Part shown: in pieces, positions 42,750-51,183 of the stretch
Layout: each line of letters opens with the position of its first letter
Position numbering within the stretch: position 1 is the stretch's first letter
Program-made: the position numbers and the translations under genes
NCBI RefSeq assembly: GCF_024666595.1
Contig: NZ_CP088296.1
Coordinates: 2,346,501-2,410,500, forward strand
DNA: 64,000 bases
DNA from: Sphingomonas sp. J315
Lineage (GTDB): Bacteria; Pseudomonadota; Alphaproteobacteria; Sphingomonadales; Sphingomonadaceae
Direction: 5' to 3'
Notes under the pieces: model-generated
Seen by the model: only the letters and a program-made list of their open reading frames with translations
Databases searched by the model: none
Told to the model about the DNA's origin: nothing

Positions 42750-43511
42750 ATGTTCACCACCATCCTCGCCGGAGCCGCAGCAGGCGCACCGCCCGCGAAC
42801 TTCGACATCCTGCACGCCATGAACGAAGGCGGCGTGATCGCATGGGGTACCGCGATCATCCTGACCGTCATGCTCTTCTTCTCGCTCTACATCCTGTTCA
42901 CCAAGGTATTCGAGCAGCAGAAGGTCCTGAACCAGTACAAGCGCGTCCGTGCCGCCTTCTGGCAGTCCGGCAGCCTGCGTGAAGGCGCCGCGAAGCTTGA
43001 GAAGAACTCGGCCTATCGCCAGATCGTCGACGACGCGCTGCTCGCCCAGGACCAGTACAAGGAACTGACCGATCCGATCGAAGCGCATGACTGGCTGCAT
43101 GGCTCGCTCAAGCGTTCGGAAGATTCGATCAATTCGCAGCTCGGCACCGGCCTCGCCTTCCTCGCGACCGTCGGTTCGACCGCGCCGTTCATCGGTCTGT
43201 TCGGTACCGTCGTCGGCATCTTCCGCGCGCTGATCAAGATCGGTGCGGCGGGTGACGCGTCGATCGGCACCGTCGCCGGTCCGGTCGGTGAAGCGCTCAT
43301 CATGACCGCGCTCGGCCTGGTTGTCGCGGTTCCGGCCGTGCTTGCCTATAACTGGCTGCAGCGTCGCAACAAGACGATCGCCGAGCAGCTCAGCGGCTTC
43401 TCGAACGATGTGCTCGGTTACCTGGCTTCGGACGGCCGCGTCCGTCCGGCCGTGAAGGGTGTCAAGCCGGCCCCGAAGGCGCCGCCGGTCGCGACCACTG
43501 CCAAGGCCTGA
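42750..43511 (+). CDS. exbB: Proton channel subunit ExbB (MotA/TolQ/ExbB family)
   Basis: ExbB forms the pentameric inner-membrane channel that energises TonB. Among the 253 residues are three membrane segments: IAWGTAIILTVMLFFSLYIL, LGTGLAFLATVGSTAPFIGL and EALIMTALGLVVAVPAVLAY. The family hallmark IGLFGTVVGIFRALIKIG is present. The tail is Lys/Pro/Ala-rich. It lies 73 bases after tonB, with a GGCGCGCC repeat between. Confidence 0.93.
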   Translation: MFTTILAGAAAGAPPANFDILHAMNEGGVIAWGTAIILTVMLFFSLYILFTKVFEQQKVLNQYKRVRAAFWQSGSLREGAAKLEKNSAYRQIVDDALLAQDQYKELTDPIEAHDWLHGSLKRSEDSINSQLGTGLAFLATVGSTAPFIGLFGTVVGIFRALIKIGAAGDASIGTVAGPVGEALIMTALGLVVAVPAVLAYNWLQRRNKTIAEQLSGFSNDVLGYLASDGRVRPAVKGVKPAPKAPPVATTAKA

Positions 43512-43524
43512 AGCTTCGGCTGAC

Positions 43525-43559
43525 GACCGTGCGGTGGCGGCTCGCCGCGCCGCACGGTC
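43525..43559 (+). promoter_or_regulatory. Intercistronic hairpin between exbB and exbD
   Basis: GACCGTGCGG (43525-43534) pairs exactly with 43550-43559, with an inner GGCG/CGCC stem. There is no T run, so it is more likely an mRNA-stabilising or partial-termination hairpin that sets exbB output above exbD than a full terminator. Confidence 0.5.
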
Positions 43560-43613
43560 ACCCGCCGGGCCAGATTGGTCCGGGGACAGGATGCGAAAGA
43601 TAGGATTGCGCCA

Positions 43614-44090
43614 ATGGCGATGAGTGTAGGCGGCGACTCCGCCGAAGAAAAACCGATGTCGGACATCAACACGACGCCCCTCGTGGACGTCATGCTGGTT
43701 CTGCTCATCATCTTCCTGATCGCGATTCCCGTCGCGATTCAGTCGGTCGAACTCGAATTGCCCAAGGTGGCGTTCGAACCGACCGAAACCAAGCCGGAGA
43801 ACGTGTTGCTCGCCGTTCGCGCGGACGAGGCCGGCACCTGTCAGGTGTTCTGGCAGATGACGCCGATCACCAGCACCGAACTGCTCAAGCGCGCGAGCGA
43901 CAATTTGCAGGCGGTGGTCGATCGCGTCGGCCAGGACAACATCAAGCCGGACGACATTCCCGAAGTGCACATTCGCGGCGACGTGAACACGCCGTACAAG
44001 TGCATCGGTGGCGTCGTTTACACGATGCAGAATGCGGGCTTCGTCAAGGTCGGCTTCATCTCGCAGCCGCAGCTGGGCGTCGCCCAGTAA
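43614..44090 (+). CDS. exbD: ExbD/TolR-family protein (first copy)
   Basis: This 158-residue ExbD-type partner of ExbB has a short cytoplasmic part with MSDINTTPLVDVMLVLLIIF, which includes the essential membrane Asp. A single helix and a periplasmic domain follow, with two cysteines (GTCQVFWQM and YKCIGGVVY). It is followed after 24 bases by a second exbD. Twin exbD genes downstream of exbB are a common alphaproteobacterial arrangement. Confidence 0.9.
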   Translation: MAMSVGGDSAEEKPMSDINTTPLVDVMLVLLIIFLIAIPVAIQSVELELPKVAFEPTETKPENVLLAVRADEAGTCQVFWQMTPITSTELLKRASDNLQAVVDRVGQDNIKPDDIPEVHIRGDVNTPYKCIGGVVYTMQNAGFVKVGFISQPQLGVAQ

Positions 44091-44114
44091 GCCCGAAGTT
44101 CAGGAGTACACATC

Positions 44115-44543
44115 ATGGCAATGAGCGCCGGCACAGATGATGGCGAGCCGATGATGGAGATGAACACGACGCCGTTGATCGACGTCATGCTCGTGCTCCT
44201 CATTATGCTGATCGTCACCATCCCGCCCCAGACCCACGCGGTGAAGGTTGACCTTCCCCAGAATCAGGGGCCGCAGACTCCGCCTCCGGTGGAGCCGCAA
44301 AAGAACAAGATCACGATCGAGCCCGATGGCAAGATCTACTGGAACGGCAGCGAGATCGACCTCGTCACGCTGCGCCAGTATCTCGACCAGAGCGTGACGA
44401 TTGTCCCCGAGCCCGAGCTGCACTTCCAGCCCAACCCGCTGGCCCGCTATGAGCGCGTCGACGAGGTGCTCGCGGTGATCAAGCGGTCGGCCGTCACGAA
44501 GCTCGGCTTCGTCGGCAACGAGCAGTATCGCAACGACTTCTGA
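44115..44543 (+). CDS. exbD: ExbD/TolR-family protein (second copy)
   Basis: This 142-residue ExbD paralogue has MMEMNTTPLIDVMLVLLIML with the conserved Asp, a membrane helix and a Pro-rich then beta-rich periplasmic domain ending VTKLGFVGNEQYRNDF. It differs from the first copy in length and lacks its cysteines, so the two may form a hetero-oligomer. A terminator follows. Confidence 0.9.
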   Translation: MAMSAGTDDGEPMMEMNTTPLIDVMLVLLIMLIVTIPPQTHAVKVDLPQNQGPQTPPPVEPQKNKITIEPDGKIYWNGSEIDLVTLRQYLDQSVTIVPEPELHFQPNPLARYERVDEVLAVIKRSAVTKLGFVGNEQYRNDF

Positions 44544-44572
44544 TCGCTCCGGCGACCAGTGCAAACATCAAG

Positions 44573-44599
44573 GGGCGGCCTTCGGGTCGCCCTTTTTTT
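44573..44599 (+). terminator. Rho-independent terminator of the tonB-exb operon
   Basis: An 8-bp stem GGGCGGCC / GGTCGCCC (one G-U pair) with a TTCG tetraloop is followed by seven T. This is a textbook structure. Confidence 0.92.
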
Positions 44600-44669
44600 G
44601 TTCGTTCTCAGCACCTTGCTCCGCAGTATTTCGATTGCAATCAACGCATTTGCTCCGATGCAACATTAG

Positions 44670-44685
44670 TGACACATCTGTGTCA
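44670..44685 (+). promoter_or_regulatory. Small palindrome upstream of the 44715 gene
   Basis: TGACACA-TC-TGTGTCA is a perfect 7-bp inverted repeat 29 bases before the start codon. It is flanked by two copies of AACATTAG (about 44662 and 44695) in an unusually AT-rich stretch. It is a likely operator for a dimeric regulator; no consensus is recognised. Confidence 0.5.
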
Positions 44686-44714
44686 TTGAATTGTAACATT
44701 AGGAGAGCCTGCAA

Positions 44715-45077
44715 ATGCGTAAGTTCCTCGCCGCGATTGCCGTCGCCGCGCCGCTGGCGCTCATCCCGGCGGCGCAGGCCCAGACTGCAGAACAGCCCAA
44801 CGCCCATCTCGCGATCGCGGCCGGCGACTATGCGAGCGCGGAGCGCCAGCTGCTCGCCGAACAGCGCATCTTTCCCGCGCGTCCCGAGATCATGCTGAAC
44901 CTCGCTGCGGTCTATGCAAAGACCGGCCGCGTCGCCGAGGCGCGCGCAATGTATCATCGCGTGCTGGCGACGAAGCCCGTCGCGATGGACGTCGCCGATG
45001 GCCAGGTCGCGGCGTCGCACGTCGTGGCGCAGCGCGGCATGCGCCTGCTCGACGCTGCGCAGATGGCGGGTCGATAA
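44715..45077 (+). CDS. Small exported TPR-like protein
   Basis: This 120-residue protein has a clear signal peptide (MRKFLAAIAVAAPLALIPAA, cleavage after AQA). One or two TPR units follow (NAHLAIAAGDYASAERQLLA and PEIMLNLAAVYAKTGRVAEA). It is periplasmic, function unknown; such proteins are frequent in sphingomonads. AGGAGAG precedes the ATG at good spacing. Regulation by the palindrome at 44670 is plausible. Confidence 0.75.
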   Translation: MRKFLAAIAVAAPLALIPAAQAQTAEQPNAHLAIAAGDYASAERQLLAEQRIFPARPEIMLNLAAVYAKTGRVAEARAMYHRVLATKPVAMDVADGQVAASHVVAQRGMRLLDAAQMAGR

Positions 45078-45132
45078 GGGGAATAAGCAGCCCAATTCCC
45101 CTCTCTGATGGGAGGGGCCAGGGCTGGGTGCA

Positions 45133-45170
45133 GCGGCGGACGAGGCTCGATGCCTCGGCCGCCGCTTTTG
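45133..45170. terminator. Bidirectional terminator between the 44715 gene and dcd
   Basis: GCGGCGG..GAGGC pairs with GCCTC..CCGCCGC around a TCGAT loop (internal mismatch of two bases), followed by TTTT. A REP-like fragment with CCCCTC..GAGGGG precedes it at about 45099-45118. Confidence 0.75.
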
Positions 45171-45195
45171 TTTCCAGTGATGAGTCCGCGCGCTC

Positions 45196-45750
45196 TTACA
45201 ACCGCGGCAGCGTCACGCCGCGCTGGCCCATATATTTGCCCGCGCGGTCGGCATAGCTGGTCTCGCACGGCTCGTTCCCCTTGAGGAACAGGAACTGGCA
45301 CGCACCCTCGTTCGCATAGATCTTCGCGGGCAGCGGCGTGGTGTTGGAAAACTCCAGCGTGACATGCCCCTCCCATTCGGGCTCCAGCGGCGTCACGTTC
45401 ACGATGATCCCGCACCGCGCATAGGTCGATTTGCCGAGGCAGATGACCAGTACGTCGCGCGGCACTCGGAAATACTCCACCGTCCGCGCCAGCGCGAAGC
45501 TGTTGGGCGGGATGATGCAGACATCGGTCTGGCGATCGACGAAGCTGGTCGACGAAAAGTCCTTCGGGTCCACCACCGCGCTGTCGATATTGGTGAAGAT
45601 CTTGAACTCGTCTGCCACCCGCGCGTCATAGCCATAAGAAGACAGGCCGTAGGAGATGCACCCCTCCCGCCGCTGCGCCTCGACGAACGGCTCGATCATG
45701 CCGTGCTGCGTGGCCTGTTCGCGAATCCAGATGTCGGAAAGAATGGACAT
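45196..45750 (-). CDS. dcd: dCTP deaminase
   Basis: Dcd converts dCTP to dUTP for thymidylate synthesis. The 184-residue trimeric enzyme shows [20 protein letters not shown] and the active-site region [20 protein letters not shown], then [20 protein letters not shown]. The catalytic Glu lies in [10 protein letters not shown]. Length is normal. It is monocistronic. Confidence 0.95.
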   Translation of the reverse strand: MSILSDIWIREQATQHGMIEPFVEAQRREGCISYGLSSYGYDARVADEFKIFTNIDSAVVDPKDFSSTSFVDRQTDVCIIPPNSFALARTVEYFRVPRDVLVICLGKSTYARCGIIVNVTPLEPEWEGHVTLEFSNTTPLPAKIYANEGACQFLFLKGNEPCETSYADRAGKYMGQRGVTLPRL

Positions 45751-45812
45751 GGGCGCTCCTGATGTGCGCGCCCGGCATCGCCGGAATGCGCGCGTGGGGC
45801 AAGGGGGCTTGG

Positions 45813-46538
45813 CTAGGGCCAGCGCTTCGTTGCGTCGCAGTCGCTGTTCCCGGACCCGAAGCCGCGGTCGAGCGGCGTGGCGAGGTCAGTCACATCGCAG
45901 GGACCCGCGCTCTCACCCGGTGCCCGGACGTCCCACGAGCCCGAGCGCGGTGCAAAACCAGAGGGGCCGTAGGATAGGAGAATACGCAAAAGGTCGCCGC
46001 TGAGTTGCGCCGCCGGGTTGCCCGGATCGGGCAAATCATTGCTGGACATGGATGTGACCTGCCCGTTTCGCACGCGCTCGAGCTTCACCCAAGTGCCATC
46101 TGTACCGCCGGAATTTCTCCCGCTCCATCCGTCCAGTCTAGCGTCGAGTTCCTCCAGCAGATGGTGGGTTTCCCAAGGCGGTAGGAAGAACCGGGCCGTT
46201 GTCACCGTCCTGTCGAACTGATCGAACCGTCGAACATCTATGCGGCTCGGCCCGCAAATGCGCCCGACGCTGCTCTCTTTCGGCGGATCATCAGGGGTCA
46301 CACAGCCCTTGGGAAGTCTGCGGAGCGAAAGATAATAGGCATATCGACCGAATGACGGGGCGATGAGCACCCGCAATCCTTCCTGCCCCACGCCCGCGAG
46401 CGTTTCGCCCCCGGATGCGCGTTCGGAGATCGCATGGGAACCGCTCAATGGTCCGTCAATTGTACCGCTTCGATGAGGGTCGCGATCACTGCATCCGGTC
46501 GCTGTTAGGGCTAGAGCAAAGATCGCGGCACGCATCAT
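45813..46538 (-). CDS. Uncharacterised lipoprotein
   Basis: This 241-residue protein has a lipoprotein signal ([18 protein letters not shown], Cys at 16). A polar, Gly/Ser-rich body follows with several cysteines ([30 protein letters not shown]). No family is recognised. Codon use is less GC-rich than its neighbours in places, which may mean later acquisition. Its start overlaps the cdd stop as ATGA. Confidence 0.65.
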   Translation of the reverse strand: MMRAAIFALALTATGCSDRDPHRSGTIDGPLSGSHAISERASGGETLAGVGQEGLRVLIAPSFGRYAYYLSLRRLPKGCVTPDDPPKESSVGRICGPSRIDVRRFDQFDRTVTTARFFLPPWETHHLLEELDARLDGWSGRNSGGTDGTWVKLERVRNGQVTSMSSNDLPDPGNPAAQLSGDLLRILLSYGPSGFAPRSGSWDVRAPGESAGPCDVTDLATPLDRGFGSGNSDCDATKRWP

Positions 46539-46981
46539 CCGATCCCCAAATCACCCGGCCCGAACGCATGCGGCAACAGGTCGCTCAGCCGATGCGCTTC
46601 ATACGCCTCACCCTCCGCGCCCGCGCAATAGACGGCGAGGTCGCGGCCCCCCAACTGCGCCGCCTCGTTCAGCACCTGACGGCACCGCCCGCACGGGCGG
46701 ATCGGGTCGCTGCCATGCGCCACGCCGTCGGTCATCATCCCGCCGATGATCCCCACCGCGACCACATCGCGCAGCCGCCCTTCGGCGTTCGCCTTCGCGG
46801 TCGCCACCGTCTCGGCGCAGAGCGACAGGCCGTAGCTCGCGTTCTCGAAATTGCACCCCGTCACGATGCTGCCATCGGTCATCAGCAGCGCGGCGCCGAC
46901 TGCGAAGTTCGAATAGGGCGCGTGCGCGTTGCGCGCGGCCGCACGCGCGGCAGCGATCAGGCGGGGGGGCGTCGATGTCAC
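46535..46981 (-). CDS. cdd: Cytidine deaminase
   Basis: This zinc-dependent (deoxy)cytidine deaminase of the pyrimidine salvage pathway shows HAPYSNFAVGAALL, NFENASYGLSLCAETVATAK (zinc Cys and catalytic Glu) and PCGRCRQVLNE (two more zinc Cys). About 148 residues if started at the GTG at 46981. A run of seven G on the plus strand (46963-46969) separates this frame from an ATG that overlaps the GH25 stop as ATGA. If one base of that run is spurious, the protein begins MSDIDAPRLIAAAR. Confidence 0.9.
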   Translation of the reverse strand: MTSTPPRLIAAARAAARNAHAPYSNFAVGAALLMTDGSIVTGCNFENASYGLSLCAETVATAKANAEGRLRDVVAVGIIGGMMTDGVAHGSDPIRPCGRCRQVLNEAAQLGGRDLAVYCAGAEGEAYEAHRLSDLLPHAFGPGDLGIG

Positions 46982-47656
46982 TCATGGGGCGATCACATTC
47001 CAGTTCACGGGGCGCTCGGCCCCCTCGATGCGGCGGATGCGGCTGGCCTGCCACAACCGCCAGGGGCGGGCCGAATAGGCAGGCGGGAAGAACATGCCGG
47101 TGCTCCACAGCGGGCGGTCGATCGCGGCGCTGATCTGATACGCGTCCTCGAACTCGGGGGTGACGCGCAGGATCACCGGCTTGCCGCTATGCGTTTCCAG
47201 CGTCGCGGCGAGCTGGCGGATCTCGCCCAGCACCACGTCGCGCTCGGGCCGTGCGGGACAGTCGTCGCGCAACGACAGGTCGATCGCCACTGGCAGCGCA
47301 TCGGCATCGCGCGGCACGGTCGCGGTGAAATTGCCCGCCTGATCGCTCGCCAGCTGGCACAGCGAATAGGCGTGGAGCGCGCCGCGCTTGATTCCGGCCT
47401 CGTAAATGCCGGCCCAATTCTCCGCGAATAATGCGTCGCGCACATCCGCGCCGACGGTCGCGCGAGCATAGGCGAAGTCGAGATCGCTGCCGCGTGCGGT
47501 GAACCAGTCGATCTTTCCCGCCTCGTCCGACACGTCGATGCCCTGCTGGGCATAATCGCTGCGCGGCGGCGCCCAGGCGATCGCCCACATCCACCCGCAC
47601 ACGCCGACCAGCGCCAGCGCGAGGATGATCCCGGCCCAGATGCGCAATACCTTCAT
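46982..47656 (-). CDS. Glycoside hydrolase family 25 (lysozyme-like)
   Basis: This 224-residue GH25 domain is anchored by an N-terminal membrane helix (IWAGIILALALVGVCGWMWA). The fold motifs are GIDVSDEAGKIDWFTARGSD, LDFAYARATVGADVRDALFA, HAYSLCQLASDQAGNF and PVAIDLSL. The usual first catalytic Asp is present in GIDVSD. Its role is peptidoglycan cleavage, possibly remodelling or self-defence. The ATG overlaps the UPF0262 stop. Confidence 0.85.
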   Translation of the reverse strand: MKVLRIWAGIILALALVGVCGWMWAIAWAPPRSDYAQQGIDVSDEAGKIDWFTARGSDLDFAYARATVGADVRDALFAENWAGIYEAGIKRGALHAYSLCQLASDQAGNFTATVPRDADALPVAIDLSLRDDCPARPERDVVLGEIRQLAATLETHSGKPVILRVTPEFEDAYQISAAIDRPLWSTGMFFPPAYSARPWRLWQASRIRRIEGAERPVNWNVIAP

Positions 47657-48135
47657 GCCTTGATATGGAGAACGCAGATGAGGGTGAAAAGCCGCCGCGC
47701 GGTGGCGTGGTCGACCGCGATCTTGCCGTCGAGCCGGTCCATCAACAGCCGCGCCGCATCGTCATGGATGCCGCGCCGCGCCATGTCGATCGTCTCGATC
47801 TGCGCCGGGGTCGCGCTGCGGATCGCCTGGAAATAGCTGTCGCAGATCGCGAAATAGTCGCGGATCTGGCGACGGAACGCGGCGAGGCTGAGAATCAGCG
47901 TCTCGAGCGGCGTGTCGTCTTCGCGCTTGATGTCGAGCTGCAATCGCCCCTCGGGCACCGACAGCGCGATGCGGTACGGCCCGGCATAGCCATCGGGATA
48001 GCCGCGCTGGGGGACGAAGCGATTTTCCTCGATCAGGTCGAAGATCGCGATCCGCCGTTCCTGCTCGATATCCGCCGAGCGCCACAATATCGTGCGCTCG
48101 TCCAGCGTGACGTCGATGATCCGGGGATCGGCCAT
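47653..48135 (-). CDS. UPF0262 family protein
   Basis: This 160-residue member of UPF0262, a family restricted to alphaproteobacteria, begins DPRIIDVTLDERTILWRSAD. It includes QERRIAIFDLIEENRFVPQR and YPDGYAGPYRIALSVPEGRL. Function is unknown. It is first in the UPF0262-GH25-cdd-lipoprotein run, each pair overlapping or abutting, and diverges from dnaB. Confidence 0.9.
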   Translation of the reverse strand: MADPRIIDVTLDERTILWRSADIEQERRIAIFDLIEENRFVPQRGYPDGYAGPYRIALSVPEGRLQLDIKREDDTPLETLILSLAAFRRQIRDYFAICDSYFQAIRSATPAQIETIDMARRGIHDDAARLLMDRLDGKIAVDHATARRLFTLICVLHIKA

Positions 48136-48228
48136 GCGCCGCATCTAGGGGGAGCCCGGCCTTTCGTCCACAGGATAAACAGGCTGTCGTGACTTGAGCC
48201 ACGGCGACGGGAATGGGAAAGGGGACAG

Positions 48229-49743
48229 ATGGCCACGCTAGCAACCCTCACCCCCGCCCCGGCGGATGCCGCCCCGCGCCTGCCCCAGAATGCGGAGGCG
48301 GAGGCGGCGTTGCTCGGCGCGATGATGATCGACAACCGCCTGGCCGACGACATCGTCGAAGTGCTGCAGGACCAGCATTTCTTCGAGCCGGTGCACGGCC
48401 GCATCTTCAAGGCGATCAAGACGCTGCGCAAGCAGGACATGCTTGCGACCCCGGTGACGCTGAAGCCGCTGTTCGAGAAGGACGAGGGCATGGCGAGCCT
48501 GGGCGGCCCCGCCTATCTCGCCCAGCTGACCGGGTCGGGTGCTGGTCTGATCGGCGCGCGCCAGTTCGCGCGCCAGATCTACGACCTCGCCTTGCTGCGC
48601 GAGCTGGTGACGGTCGGCCGCACGATGGTGGAGAAAGCACTCGACACCAGCGAGGACGTCAACCCGCGCGAACAGATCGACCGCGCCGAAGAGGCGCTGT
48701 TCAAGGTCGCGGCGGACGGCGGCACCGCCAACACCGTCAAATCGTTCAACGAAGCGACCAAGATTGCGCTCGAAAACGCCAAGCGCGCGCAAAGCGCGGG
48801 CGGTGGCGTCGCGGGCGTCACCACCGGGTTCGATTCGGTCAACAGCCGGATTGGCGGCCTGCACCACAGCGATCTCATCATCCTTGCCGGGCGACCCGGC
48901 ATGGGCAAGACCTCGCTCGCCACAAACATCGCCTATAATGCCGCGCGCCGCTTGATGGACGATATCCGCCTCGGCATCAGTCCGAAGGAGTCGATCGGGG
49001 CCAAGGTCGCGTTCTTCAGCCTCGAAATGTCGGCGGACCAGCTGGCGCTGCGCATCCTGTCCGAACAGTCCAAAATCCCGTCCGAATCACTGCGCATGGG
49101 CAATATCAGCAAGTCCGAATTCGGCCAGCTGGCACAGGCGGCGGCGGACCTCGAACAGCTGCCGCTCTATATCGACGACACTGCCGGCCTGACGATCAGC
49201 GCGCTGCACAGCCGCGTTCGGCGGCTCCAGTCCAAGCATGACGGCGAACTGGGCCTCGTCATCATCGACTATCTCCAGCTGCTGACCGGAAGCGGCAACA
49301 ACCGCGACGGCAACCGGGTGCAGGAAATCTCGGAAATCAGCCGCGGGTTGAAGACGCTGGCCAAGGACATCAACGTCCCCGTGATCGCGCTGTCGCAGCT
49401 CAGCCGCGCGGTCGAAAGCCGTGAGGACAAGCGCCCGATGCTGTCCGACCTGCGCGAATCCGGCTCGATCGAGCAGGACGCCGACATGGTGTGGTTCGTG
49501 TTCCGCGAGGATTACTACGTCGCCGCACGCGAACCCAAGCGCCCGCGTGAAGGCGACGATCCCAAGACGTTCGAGGATCACGCCAAATGGGCGCTCGACA
49601 TGGAGCGCGTCTATGGCTTGGCCGAACTGATCATCGCCAAGCAGCGCCACGGCGCGACCGGCAAGACATTGCTGAAGTTCGAGCCGAGCTACACCAAGTT
49701 CAGCGACTATGCCGGCGACATGGTGGCCGAACCATATGAGTGA
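48229..49743 (+). CDS. dnaB: Replicative DNA helicase DnaB
   Basis: DnaB is the ring helicase that unwinds DNA at the replication fork. The 504-residue protein has the N-terminal primase-interaction domain (LPQNAEAEAALLGAMMIDNR) and the RecA-like core with Walker A LAGRPGMGKTSLATNIAYNA. Further motifs are VAFFSLEMSADQLALRILSE, VIIDYLQLLTG and the arginine-finger region LSQLSRAVESREDKRPMLSD. AAAGGGGA precedes the ATG. There is no sign of an intein. Confidence 0.95.
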   Translation: MATLATLTPAPADAAPRLPQNAEAEAALLGAMMIDNRLADDIVEVLQDQHFFEPVHGRIFKAIKTLRKQDMLATPVTLKPLFEKDEGMASLGGPAYLAQLTGSGAGLIGARQFARQIYDLALLRELVTVGRTMVEKALDTSEDVNPREQIDRAEEALFKVAADGGTANTVKSFNEATKIALENAKRAQSAGGGVAGVTTGFDSVNSRIGGLHHSDLIILAGRPGMGKTSLATNIAYNAARRLMDDIRLGISPKESIGAKVAFFSLEMSADQLALRILSEQSKIPSESLRMGNISKSEFGQLAQAAADLEQLPLYIDDTAGLTISALHSRVRRLQSKHDGELGLVIIDYLQLLTGSGNNRDGNRVQEISEISRGLKTLAKDINVPVIALSQLSRAVESREDKRPMLSDLRESGSIEQDADMVWFVFREDYYVAAREPKRPREGDDPKTFEDHAKWALDMERVYGLAELIIAKQRHGATGKTLLKFEPSYTKFSDYAGDMVAEPYE

Positions 49744-49751
49744 GCAAAGTC

Positions 49752-49853
49752 CCCCTCCCGCTTGCGGGAGGGGCTAGGGGAGGGCCTGTCCTCCAGGGGT
49801 GCGGCCAGATCGGACAGGCCCTCCCCCCCCCCTCCCACAAGTGGGAGGGGGGG
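49752..49853. repeat. REP-like palindromic element, copy 1
   Basis: The element comprises hairpin CCCCTCCCGC-TT-GCGGGAGGGG (49752-49773), a 15-bp inverted repeat GGGGAGGGCCTGTCC (49777-49791 with 49812-49826) and a closing hairpin around TCCCAC-AA-GTGGGA (49826-49853). The same unit recurs at 51058-51155. It lies between convergent dnaB and cysH and may also end transcription. Confidence 0.8.
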
Positions 49854-49873
49854 ATATCGTCGTCTCGATTGCC

Positions 49874-50644
49874 TCAGAAGACCGGCAGATCCGGGTCGCC
49901 GTCCGCGACCGGCGTATGGATGCCGCATTCGGTCTTGTCCCACCCGACCCAGCGGCCCGAGCGCGGGTCTTCGCCGGGCTTGACCTTGCTGGTGCATGGC
50001 GCGCAGCCGATCGACAGGTAGCCCTGTGCCTCAAGCGGATGGCGGGGCAGGTCGTGCGCAGCGAAATACGCCTCGATATCCGCCTTGGTCCAGTCGGCTA
50101 GCGGGTTGACCTTGAGCTTGCCCGCAGCATCGACCTCGAACCGGGGCAGGGCGTTGCGGGTGCTCGCCTGGAACGCCTTGCGCCCGGTGATGCTCGCGTC
50201 GAACCCGGCCATCGCGGCGTCGAGCGGGATCACCTTGCGGATCTCGCAGCAGCCATCGGGGTCATACGACCAGCGCAGCCCGCTCTCGTCCTTCTTCGCC
50301 AGCACCGCCGCATCGGGAGTCAGCACGCGCAGCCCGGTCAGCCCGAGCCGTTCGACCAGCGTGTCGCGATACGCCAGCGTCTCAGGGAAATGCTTGCCGG
50401 TGTCGAGGAACAGCACCGGCACCTTCGGGTCGATCGACGCGACCAGATGCAGCAGCGCCGCGCTCTCCGCACCGAAGGAGGACACCAGCGCGACATCGCC
50501 GACCATCTGTTCGGCCAGCACCGTGCGCAACATCTCCTGCGTCGACACGCCGCGGAACAGGTTGTTCAGCCGCAACGCGTCGCGCTCGGTGAAGGCCGGG
50601 CCGGTATCGATGCGGTCGATCTTGCGGGCGGTCACGCTAGCCAT
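49874..50644 (-). CDS. cysH: Assimilatory adenylyl-sulfate reductase (CysH)
   Basis: CysH reduces activated sulfate to sulfite with thioredoxin. The 256-residue protein has two cysteine pairs (C132-C133 in GCCEIRK; C214 and C217 in IGCAPCTSK). These ligate a [4Fe-4S] cluster and mark APS-type rather than PAPS-type reductases. The catalytic C-terminal Cys240 is in KTECGIH. The ATG at 50644 overlaps the end of the DUF934 gene by eight bases. Confidence 0.93.
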   Translation of the reverse strand: MASVTARKIDRIDTGPAFTERDALRLNNLFRGVSTQEMLRTVLAEQMVGDVALVSSFGAESAALLHLVASIDPKVPVLFLDTGKHFPETLAYRDTLVERLGLTGLRVLTPDAAVLAKKDESGLRWSYDPDGCCEIRKVIPLDAAMAGFDASITGRKAFQASTRNALPRFEVDAAGKLKVNPLADWTKADIEAYFAAHDLPRHPLEAQGYLSIGCAPCTSKVKPGEDPRSGRWVGWDKTECGIHTPVADGDPDLPVF

Positions 50645-51052
50645 GCCGCCGTTTCCAGACCGGGACCGCCCCGTCCGCTGCCATCTGATAGACCGCGTCG
50701 TAGCGCGCGAGGCTCGCGGCGAGCACCGCTTCGTCCACCGGGGCCTCCGGCGCAAAGCTGTCGAAGCCGCAGCGGCGCATCAGCGGGATCTGGTCGACCA
50801 GCACATCGCCCTGCGCGCGCAGTTCGCCGGTATAGCCCGCCTCGCGCAGGATGCGCCCAGCCGAATAACCGCGCCCGTCGCGGAACTTGGGAAGCTCACC
50901 TCGACCAGCGACAGCCGGTCGAGATGCGGGATCAGCGCCCGCGCATCGTCGCTCGATTCGAGGCGGACGGCGGTCGCGTTGGACTGGCCGAGGAACGCGT
51001 CGAGCGTCACTGCCGGTTCGTCATGGGCATCATCGGTGCGATAGCGGATCAC
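50637..51052 (-). pseudogene. DUF934 protein of the sulfate-assimilation operon, apparent 1-base frameshift
   Basis: DUF934 proteins are encoded between cysI and cysH in many proteobacteria. The first frame (GTG at 51052) reads AHDEPAVTLDAFLGQSNATA to LSLVEVSFP. Then it shifts, and the other frame continues KFRDGRGYSAGRILREAGYT, RAQGDVLVDQIPLMRRCGFD and ends VPVWKRRHG at 50637. One C missing from a CCC(C) run (plus strand 50889-50891) accounts for it; restoring it gives exactly 138 residues. This is probably a sequence error, as the partner genes are intact. Confidence 0.82.
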
Positions 51053-51057
51053 TTGTC

Positions 51058-51155
51058 CCCCTCCCGCTTGCGGGAGGGGCTAGGGAGGGCGTGTCCACGG
51101 GCGACGCACTCTCCACGACAGGCCCTCCCCCGACCCCTCCCGCAAGCGGGAGGGG
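51058..51155. repeat. REP-like palindromic element, copy 2
   Basis: Outer hairpins CCCCTCCCGC-TT-GCGGGAGGGG (51058-51079) and CCCCTCCCGC-AA-GCGGGAGGGG (51134-51155) flank a diverged central part (GGGAGGGCGTGTCC against GGACAGGCCCTCCC-like sequence). It is the same family as 49752-49853. It sits within the operon, between cysI and the DUF934 gene, just upstream of the latter's start. Confidence 0.8.
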
Positions 51156-51183
51156 AGCGAAGAAGGCGAGCGTCGGAGCCAGT

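Noticed and set aside
48160..48190. DnaA-box-like TTATCCTGTGG near dnaB
   Set aside because: Single, imperfect and without AT-rich repeats; no support for a replication origin.
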